This document shows, piece after piece, positions 37,007 through 43,176 of a stretch of DNA of 43,176 nt. Position numbers and translations under genes: made by a program. The first letter of the stretch is position 1, and the number at the start of each line of letters is the position of its first letter. The notes below the pieces were generated by a model that was not told the DNA's origin, did no database searches, and saw nothing but the letters and a program-made list of their open reading frames with translations. Source of the DNA: Aeromonas finlandensis (GTDB lineage: Bacteria; Pseudomonadota; Gammaproteobacteria; Enterobacterales; Aeromonadaceae); assembly GCF_000764645.1 (NCBI RefSeq), contig NZ_JRGK01000276.1, forward strand, positions 1 to 43,176. Reading direction: 5' to 3'.

Positions 37007-38626
37007 TCAGTGAGCAATGATGTACATATCTTTGCTGTAGAGGTTATCCAGCGGATTGCTCGGGTAACCACCCACGTAAGATTTGACCATCCGAGGTTGA
37101 ACATATTGGTAGATGGGGATAATCGGCATGTCTTTGGCCAAAATGGCTTCGGCCTGAACATAGAGTTTGTTGCGTGCTTCTGCATCGACCTGATCGCGGG
37201 AGTCAGTCATCAACTTGTCAAATGCCAAATTGGAGTATTTGCCGTCGTTGTTGCCATGGGTAGTCTGCATCAGATCCAGCATGGAAGAGGCTTCGTTGTA
37301 GTCAGCACTCCAGCCGGCACGACCCACATCAAACTGGCCCTGCTTTTTGGTTTCCAGATAGGTTTTCCACTCCTGGTTCACCAAACTGACTTCTGCGCCC
37401 AGTTTTTTCCACATGGAAGCGACAGCAACAGCCACTTTCTTGTGGTTGTCATCAGTGTTGTAGAGCAGTTCAAACTTCAGCGGCTTGCTGGCATCGAAAC
37501 CGGCCTCTTCCAGCAGCGCCTTGGCCTTGGCATCACGCTCGGCCTGGGTCATTTTTGACCACTCGGGGGCAACCGGCTTGAAGCCATCAACATAGTCAGG
37601 GGTCAATCCGTATGCAGGCCTTTGCCCTTGACCCATGACCTTGTCGGCAATCACGTCGCGATTGACGGCATAAGAGAGTGCTGTCCGTACCCGGACATCA
37701 TCAAACGGCTTCTTCTTGATGTTGAACTGGTAGTAATAAGTCGAAACAAGCCCTTCAACTTTCAGATCAGCCGGATAATCTTTTTTGAGTTGCTTGAAGC
37801 GTTCGATTGGCACGTTCCATGTCATGTCGACTTCGCCAGCCAGGAAGCGATTCAACTCAGCGTTGGTAGATTGGATCGGAAGATAGGTAACCTTATTGAT
37901 CACCGTTTTCGCATCATTCCAATAGTTTTTGTTGCGCTCCAAACCAATGCGCTCATTAACAACCCACTCCTTCAATACGTAGGCACCATTACCGACCATA
38001 TTGCCCGGCTGGGTCCATTTTTCCCCATACTTCTCGATCACCTTCTTCGGCACCGGGTAGGTAGTGGTGTGAGAGAGCATGGTGACGAAATAAGGGATGG
38101 CCTTCTCAAGCTGTACTTCGAAGGTGTAATCATCAGTCGCCTTCACACCCAGAGTATCGGACGGCTTCTTGCCGGCAATGATCTCTGTGGCATTGGCGAT
38201 GGTCGGCATCTCCAGATACCAGGAGTAAGGAGAGGCGGTTTTCGGATCCACCGCACGTTGGAAGGCAAATACAAAGTCATGAGCGGTGACCGGCTCACCG
38301 TTGGACCACTTGGCATCTTTGCGCAGGTGGAAGATGAAGTGTTTGTTATCCTTGGTTTCCCAAGATTCGGCGACACCCGGAACAACTTCCCCTTTCGAAC
38401 CGGAAGTCACGAGACCTTCAAACAGATCACGCAAGATTGCAGACTCAGGCGTACCTTCAACTTTCTGCGGGTCCAAGGTTGCTGGCTCCGAGCCATTACC
38501 TTTTACCAATTGCTGGACATCCGCCAGCTTGGTTCCCGCCGGGACATCAGCAGCCTGTGCTACGTTGACGCCACCAAACAGTGCAGCCATCAGCAATGTG
38601 TTAATCATTGTTTTTTTATGAGTCAT
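37007..38626 (-). CDS. oppA: Periplasmic oligopeptide-binding protein OppA
   Basis: A 539-residue periplasmic binding protein of SBP family 5, delivering peptides to OppBCDF. The signal peptide is MTHKKTMINTLLMAALFGGV, cut near AQA-ADVPAG. Family features include GNGSEPATLDPQKVEGTPES (near residue 45) and FHLRKDAKWSNGEPVTAHDF. The length fits E. coli OppA (543). The ATG at 38626 follows GGAGTAGGGAA. Upstream in-frame sequence to 38707 is leader. A 25-bp inverted-repeat segment (38710-38734) lies about 85 bp before the start. In E. coli oppA is repressed by the sRNA GcvB; no pairing was assigned here. Confidence 0.96.
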   Translation of the reverse strand: MTHKKTMINTLLMAALFGGVNVAQAADVPAGTKLADVQQLVKGNGSEPATLDPQKVEGTPESAILRDLFEGLVTSGSKGEVVPGVAESWETKDNKHFIFHLRKDAKWSNGEPVTAHDFVFAFQRAVDPKTASPYSWYLEMPTIANATEIIAGKKPSDTLGVKATDDYTFEVQLEKAIPYFVTMLSHTTTYPVPKKVIEKYGEKWTQPGNMVGNGAYVLKEWVVNERIGLERNKNYWNDAKTVINKVTYLPIQSTNAELNRFLAGEVDMTWNVPIERFKQLKKDYPADLKVEGLVSTYYYQFNIKKKPFDDVRVRTALSYAVNRDVIADKVMGQGQRPAYGLTPDYVDGFKPVAPEWSKMTQAERDAKAKALLEEAGFDASKPLKFELLYNTDDNHKKVAVAVASMWKKLGAEVSLVNQEWKTYLETKKQGQFDVGRAGWSADYNEASSMLDLMQTTHGNNDGKYSNLAFDKLMTDSRDQVDAEARNKLYVQAEAILAKDMPIIPIYQYVQPRMVKSYVGGYPSNPLDNLYSKDMYIIAH

Positions 38627-38709
38627 TTCCCTACTCCAACAAGAACATTCCATGCGTTTTTTAAAGTGACGGGGTTGAAACCCGCTCCCAGCATAATTCC
38701 CTGCCAATT

Positions 38710-38734
38710 CTGATAATGCAACAGATATTATCAG
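38710..38734. promoter_or_regulatory. Inverted repeat upstream of oppA, possible operator or mRNA hairpin
   Basis: Perfect 8-bp arms CTGATAAT / ATTATCAG around 9 bases, about 85 bp before the oppA start. It may be a regulator site or a leader hairpin. The arms share GATAAT with Fur boxes, but the spacing is wrong for a standard Fur site. Confidence 0.4.
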
Positions 38735-38863
38735 GGAGAGCGGCCTTTTCTGGTCAAATAATCAGCATTGGCGACATTTTTCAATGTGAAAACACCACCG
38801 TCACGCTCGCTTTTTATACAAACGACCGATTCTAGAAAAGACCGGGTAAAAAGCAACCAATAA

Positions 38864-38888
38864 AAAGCCGGTCACGAGGACCGGCTTT
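38864..38888 (-). terminator. Terminator of ychE
   Basis: Stem AAAGCCGGTC / GACCGGCTTT with a 5-base loop; on the minus strand followed by TTATTGGTTG, just past the ychE stop. Confidence 0.85.
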
Positions 38889-38905
38889 CATAAAACAGAC
38901 CTGGC

Positions 38906-39541
38906 TCACATCAGGCTGGGGAAAACCCCCTTGATCCCTGCCACCATGATCTCGATACCGAGGGACATCATGATAAGACCCATGATACGGGTTACCACGT
39001 TGATGCCGGTATTGCCCATGATTTTGAACAGCAAGGGCGCGGCACGGAAGATAAGCCAGGAGCAGAACGAGAAGAGTACCACCACCACCGACATGCCGAG
39101 CAGTTGCTGCCAATGGCTCTGGCTGGCATAAACGATGACCGAGGAGATGGCACCGGGGCCCGCCATCAGTGGCAGCGCCAGCGGCACCACGGCGATGGAC
39201 TCGCGAACCGCCAGCTCACCTTTCTCCTGCTTGTTGTGCTTTACCTCGCCCAACTTGCCCTGCAGCATCGACCAGGCGATCAGGGTAATCAGCGAGCCAC
39301 CGGCGATGCGAAACGACGCCAGTGAGATGCCAAAACCATCGAGGATCAGCTGCCCCATATACATGGAGACCAGCAGGATCACCATCACCGCAATATTGGC
39401 GGTAGTGTTGGTCTTCATCCGTTCGGCCTGGGTATGGTGGCTGGTCAGGCTGACAAAGACAGGCAGCAAACCGAGCGGGTTGATGATTGCGAACAAACCG
39501 ACAAAAAACTTCAGATACAACGAGACGTCAATTGCTGCCAT
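38906..39541 (-). CDS. ychE: MarC-family (UPF0056) membrane protein YchE
   Basis: A 211-residue protein with about six helices. FFVGLFAIINPLGLLPVFVS near the N-terminus and VPLALPLMAGPGAISSVIVY around residue 110 are MarC family hallmarks. No transport substrate is established. The position between oppA and adhE is the same as E. coli ychE, supporting the symbol. The frame opens at 39571, but GGAAGG eight bases before the ATG at 39541 indicates the start MAAIDVSLYLKFF. Confidence 0.92.
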   Translation of the reverse strand: MAAIDVSLYLKFFVGLFAIINPLGLLPVFVSLTSHHTQAERMKTNTTANIAVMVILLVSMYMGQLILDGFGISLASFRIAGGSLITLIAWSMLQGKLGEVKHNKQEKGELAVRESIAVVPLALPLMAGPGAISSVIVYASQSHWQQLLGMSVVVVLFSFCSWLIFRAAPLLFKIMGNTGINVVTRIMGLIMMSLGIEIMVAGIKGVFPSLM

Positions 39542-40384
39542 AGGCGCCTTCCAAAAGAGTTTCGGGCCCACCGGGCCAGTCCAGTAATTTCGTGCGTAAA
39601 TTTACCTCATAGCCAGAGCGGGCACCAATCAAATAATCTCACTGTTTTGAGGGGTTTTTAGTTAGTTCATCTAATGCATCGTCCCTGACTGGCATAAACC
39701 TGTACCAAATCCCAATCCGCCCTCAATCATGGCAACCGTTATGACACATGAGCGTTGGACACTCGGGCGCCATCACGGTCATCATTGCTGACGATCACCG
39801 ACAGAGAACCCATCATGCGCGGCCAGGCGCGAGATCGAGGGAGCAGTTGGCATGTCCGCCACACCACCCGAAGCAATGCCCCACCACCAGAATAGAGTGG
39901 GGATATGGCATAAATGGCCTTCTCGGGCCATAAATCGAATTAGTCATGAATTAAAACAACAATCATTTTTGCAACAAATGCTGGAATAACGTGCTCTTGT
40001 CGGTGATTCTGAAACCAATTCACTCATATTTGCTAACCATTACCACTCAAACAGCCCCGTAAATCTGCCCATACGGCCAATTAACCATTTGATAAATGTG
40101 GTTTATTACCTTCTTCTAACAAACATCTCGCCTTTCGTTTGGAAGCACATTCCGGTAACATCAGTCAAACAAGGATTGTGAAATAAAATTTCTTTTGTTC
40201 TTTTGTTACACATGATCCAGATCAAGTTTTTCTGAGTCAGCCCCGCTCTATAATCGACTCAGAAAGCGATTTAGTAAGGCATGTGAAAAAGCTGTTGCAA
40301 CGATACCGTCTTGACAGGGCGACTATAATTGCCGGGCATTGCCAACGTCTTACTAAACAGTTTTCAAATAATCAGGAGATAAAC
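39542..40384. other. adhE upstream regulatory region (843 bp)
   Basis: No gene is supported; ORFs here are short and lack ribosome sites. The left part is ordinary in composition. From about 39940 it is AT-rich and contains GTTA/TAAC-type repeats that could be ArcA sites, though none is convincing. The adhE-proximal part holds an FNR-like site and promoter (40212-40254) and a leader of about 125 bases. A second TATAAT (40324-40329) with TTGACA only 7 bp upstream is not a proper pair. Confidence 0.6.
40212..40254 (+). promoter_or_regulatory. FNR-type site and -10 element of the predicted anaerobic adhE promoter
   Basis: ATGATCCAGATCAA (40212-40225) differs from the FNR consensus TTGATNNNNATCAA at one base. 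TATAAT at 40249-40254 is a consensus -10. A start near 40261 puts the FNR site centre at about -42, the class II activator position, and the -35 region (TTTTTC) is poor as expected for an activated promoter. This fits oxygen-responsive control of a fermentative enzyme. Confidence 0.7.
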
Positions 40385-43051
40385 ATGGCAGTAACCAATT
40401 TGGCTGAACTGGATGCACTGGTCGCCCGCGTTAAAGAAGCCCAGCGTGAATTCGCCAGCTTCTCACAAGAGCAGGTAGACAAGATCTTCCGTGCCGCCGC
40501 CCTGGCCGCCAACAACGCCCGTATCCCCCTGGCCCAAATGGCCGTGGAAGAGTCCGGTATGGGTATCATCGAAGACAAGGTTATCAAGAACCACTTCGCC
40601 TCCGAATACATCTACAACAAGTACAAAGAAGAGAAGACCTGCGGCATTCTGAGCGAAGATTCTCAGATGGGCACCATCACCATCGCCGAGCCGGTAGGTA
40701 TCATCTGTGGTATCGTTCCGACCACCAACCCGACCTCTACTGCGATCTTCAAATCCATGATCGCACTCAAGACCCGCAACGCCATCATCTTCTCCCCGCA
40801 CCCCCGTGCCAAGAACTCCACCAATACCGCAGCCAAGCTGGTACTGGATGCAGCTGTTGCCGCCGGTGCACCGAAAGACATCATCGGCTGGATCGACCAA
40901 CCGTCTGTTGAACTCTCCAACGCCCTGATGAAGCATGAAGACATCAACCTGATCCTGGCCACCGGTGGCCCGGGCATGGTGAAAGCAGCCTACTCTTCTG
41001 GTAAGCCTGCTATCGGTGTGGGTGCCGGTAACGTGCCTATCGTTATCGACGAGACCGCCGACGTGAAGCGTGCTGTTGCGTCCGTGCTGATGTCCAAGAC
41101 TTTCGATAACGGCGTTGTCTGTGCTTCCGAGCAGGCCGTCATCGTTGTTGATGCCATTTACGACCAGGTTAAAGAGCGCTTTGCATCCCACAAGGGCCAC
41201 GTGCTCTCCAAAGAAGATGCTGACAAGGTACGTAAAGTCATCCTGATCAACGGTGCCCTGAATGCCAACATCGTTGGCCAACCAGCCACCAAGATTGCCG
41301 AGATGGCAGGCGTGACTGTACCGGCTGATACCAAGATCCTGATCGGTGAAGGCGCCAAGCTGTGTGCAGAAGATGAGTTTGCTCACGAGAAATTGTCCCC
41401 GCTGCTCGGTATGTTCCGTGCAAGCAGCTTCGAAAACGCCGTTGAGATGGCCTGTGACATGGTCAACATCGGTGGTATCGGCCACACCTCAGGTCTCTAT
41501 ACCGACCAGGACCGCAACGCTGACCGCATCAAGTACTTCGGCGACAAGATGAAGACTGCGCGTATCCTGATCAACACTCCGTCTACCCAAGGCGGTATCG
41601 GTGACCTGTACAACTTCGCAATGGCACCGTCCCTGACCCTGGGTTGCGGTTCCTGGAGTGGTAACTCTATCTCCGAGAACGTGGGTCCGAAGCACCTGAT
41701 CAACAAGAAGACAGTCGCAAAACGGGCAGAAAACATGCTGTGGCACAAACTTCCGAAATCCATCTACTTCCGTCGTGGTTCCCTGCCGATCGCTCTGAGC
41801 GACCTGGAAGGTAAAAAGCGTGCCATGATCGTGACCGACCGCTTCCTGTTCAACAACGGCTACGCCGATGAGCTGGTCCGTCTGCTGAAAGCACAGAATA
41901 TGGAAGTGGAAGTGTTCTACGAAGTAGAAGCTGATCCGACCCTGGCTGTCGTTCGCAAGGGTGCCGAGATGGCCAACTCCTTCAAACCGGACGTTATCCT
42001 GGCGCTGGGCGGTGGTTCACCGATGGATGCTGCCAAGATCATGTGGGTGATGTACGAGCATCCGAACACTGCGTTCGAAGATCTGGCCATGCGCTTCATG
42101 GACATCCGCAAGCGTATCTACAAGTTCCCGAAAATGGGCGTGAAGGCCGAACTGGTCTGTATCACCACCACTTCCGGTACCGGCTCTGAAGTGACTCCGT
42201 TTGCGGTCGTAACCGATGAAGTGACTGGTCAGAAGTATCCGCTGGCTGACTACGAGCTGACCCCGAACATGGCTATCGTTGATGCCAACCTGGTCATGGG
42301 TATGCCGAAGTCCCTGTGTGCCTTCGGTGGTATCGATGCCGTGACTCACGCCATGGAAGCCTACGTTTCCGTACTGGCCAACGAGTACTCCGACGGTCAG
42401 GCGCTGCAAGCCCTGAAAATGCTGAAAGAGTACCTGCCGTCCAGCTACCTGAACGGTGCCAACGACCCGGTTGCTCGCGAGAAAGTACACAACGCTGCTA
42501 CCATCGCCGGTATCGCGTTTGCCAACGCCTTCCTGGGTGTGTGCCACTCCATGGCTCACAAACTGGGTGCTGAATTCCACATTCCGCACGGTCTGGCCAA
42601 CGCCCTGCTGATCAGCAACGTGATCCGCTACAACGCCAACGACAACCCGACCAAGCAGACTGCGTTCTCCCAGTACGACCGTCCGCAAGCTCGCCGTCGT
42701 TACGCCGAAGTGGCTGACCACCTGGGTCTGACTGCTGCCGGTGACCGTACCGCCGCCAAGATCGAGAAGCTGCTGACCTGGCTGGACGAACTGAAATCAA
42801 CTCTGGGCATCCCAGCTTCCATCCGTGAAGCTGGCGTGTCTGAAGCTGACTTCCTGGCCAAGGTTGACCAGCTGGCTATTGAAGCCTTTGATGACCAGTG
42901 CACCGGCGCCAACCCGCGCTACCCGCTGATCAGCGAGCTGAAAGCCATCCTGATGGACACCTACTACGGCCGTCCGTTCACCGAAGGCGCCGCTGCTCCT
43001 GTAGCTGCCCCGGTTGAAGCCAAAGCTGAAAGCAAGAAAAAATCCAAGTAA
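40385..43051 (+). CDS. adhE: Bifunctional acetaldehyde-CoA/alcohol dehydrogenase AdhE
   Basis: An 888-residue fusion (E. coli AdhE is 891) that reduces acetyl-CoA to acetaldehyde, then to ethanol, regenerating NAD+ in fermentation. The N-terminal aldehyde dehydrogenase domain (about 1-440) has the catalytic Cys in FDNGVVCASEQAV. A linker leads to the C-terminal iron-dependent alcohol dehydrogenase (about 450-870) with LALGGGSPMDAAKIMW and GIDAVTHAMEAY. Its metal-site region has CHSMAHKLGAEFHIPHGLAN. The ATG at 40385 follows CAGGAGATAAAC. An Ala/Pro/Lys-rich tail ends the protein. The gene shows strong codon bias compatible with high expression. Such AdhE proteins form spirosome filaments. Confidence 0.98.
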   Translation: MAVTNLAELDALVARVKEAQREFASFSQEQVDKIFRAAALAANNARIPLAQMAVEESGMGIIEDKVIKNHFASEYIYNKYKEEKTCGILSEDSQMGTITIAEPVGIICGIVPTTNPTSTAIFKSMIALKTRNAIIFSPHPRAKNSTNTAAKLVLDAAVAAGAPKDIIGWIDQPSVELSNALMKHEDINLILATGGPGMVKAAYSSGKPAIGVGAGNVPIVIDETADVKRAVASVLMSKTFDNGVVCASEQAVIVVDAIYDQVKERFASHKGHVLSKEDADKVRKVILINGALNANIVGQPATKIAEMAGVTVPADTKILIGEGAKLCAEDEFAHEKLSPLLGMFRASSFENAVEMACDMVNIGGIGHTSGLYTDQDRNADRIKYFGDKMKTARILINTPSTQGGIGDLYNFAMAPSLTLGCGSWSGNSISENVGPKHLINKKTVAKRAENMLWHKLPKSIYFRRGSLPIALSDLEGKKRAMIVTDRFLFNNGYADELVRLLKAQNMEVEVFYEVEADPTLAVVRKGAEMANSFKPDVILALGGGSPMDAAKIMWVMYEHPNTAFEDLAMRFMDIRKRIYKFPKMGVKAELVCITTTSGTGSEVTPFAVVTDEVTGQKYPLADYELTPNMAIVDANLVMGMPKSLCAFGGIDAVTHAMEAYVSVLANEYSDGQALQALKMLKEYLPSSYLNGANDPVAREKVHNAATIAGIAFANAFLGVCHSMAHKLGAEFHIPHGLANALLISNVIRYNANDNPTKQTAFSQYDRPQARRRYAEVADHLGLTAAGDRTAAKIEKLLTWLDELKSTLGIPASIREAGVSEADFLAKVDQLAIEAFDDQCTGANPRYPLISELKAILMDTYYGRPFTEGAAAPVAAPVEAKAESKKKSK

Positions 43052-43071
43052 TCTCATCTGACTGAGATACC

Positions 43072-43100
43072 AAGCCCGCGCACTGCGCGGGCTTTTTTTT
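43072..43100 (+). terminator. Intrinsic terminator of adhE
   Basis: Stem AAGCCCGCGC / GCGCGGGCTT with an ACT loop and a run of eight T. Confidence 0.95.
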
Positions 43101-43134
43101 ATCTGCAACTTATCACTCCCCCCCTCCTCTCCCG

Positions 43135-43176
43135 ACCAACCAACCAACCAACCAACCAACCAACCAACCAACCAAC
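43135..43176. repeat. CCAA/ACCA tetranucleotide microsatellite at the window edge
   Basis: About ten and a half uninterrupted copies of a 4-base unit (ACCA) run to the last base of the window, so its real length is unknown. It begins about 35 bp after the adhE terminator. Confidence 0.95.

Noticed and set aside
40311-40329. TTGACA with TATAAT before adhE as a promoter
   Set aside because: The two elements are only 7 bp apart, far from the 16-18 bp needed.

Overview
The window (about 60% G+C) reads as chromosome of a gammaproteobacterium, most likely Aeromonas. Four points suggest this: enteric/vibrio-like gene blocks (rsx-nth, dapB-carAB, ygfA-rpiA-serA, oppABCDF-ychE-adhE); a MotY sodium-motor protein; a periplasmic broad-spectrum racemase; and a type III secretion chaperone-like gene. 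The genus is inferred from gene content and protein character, not from a database search.

Layout. 1-2300: end of the Rnf/Rsx operon (rsxG fragment, rsxE), then nth and gloA. 2300-4400: motY divergent from an outer-membrane beta-barrel protein. 4400-11000 is the accessory-looking part: a gene-poor stretch, two small exported proteins that appear to share a domain, a CesT-like chaperone translationally coupled to a 485-residue candidate type III effector, a truncated NERD-protein remnant, a DUF1176 protein and a DUF1615 lipoprotein. 11000-12110: fatty acid hydroxylase/sterol desaturase family protein. 12236-18100: carAB and dapB, all on the minus strand, with a promoter and ARG-box-like sites ahead of carA. 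18430-22950: NhaC-family antiporter, ygfA, rpiA and serA. 23040-25080: a dispersed inverted repeat, dgkA, and aroH, whose 3' end is followed by an unusual array of its own duplicated and diverged 3' segments. 25425-28113: vitamin B12 importer btuCD and a periplasmic binding protein. 28200-31720: DMT-family protein, pilU, a PEMT-like methyltransferase and the racemase. 31788-32920: a TerC/Alx protein with a yybP-ykoY (Mn2+) riboswitch and attenuator. 33031-38626: the oligopeptide importer oppABCDF. 38906-43051: ychE (MarC family) and adhE, with an FNR-type site placed as in a class II promoter. The window ends in a CCAA microsatellite.

Most of the window is core metabolism: arginine/pyrimidine precursors, lysine/diaminopimelate, serine, aromatic amino acids, pentose phosphate, folate, anaerobic fermentation and peptide/B12 uptake. 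The most novel-looking items are the chaperone/effector pair (6217-8156), the paired small exported proteins (5032-6043) and the aroH 3'-end array (24621-25001). Start codons were reassigned where a Shine-Dalgarno sequence, signal peptide or known family N-terminus supported it (motY, dapB, dgkA, btuC, serA, adhE and others).
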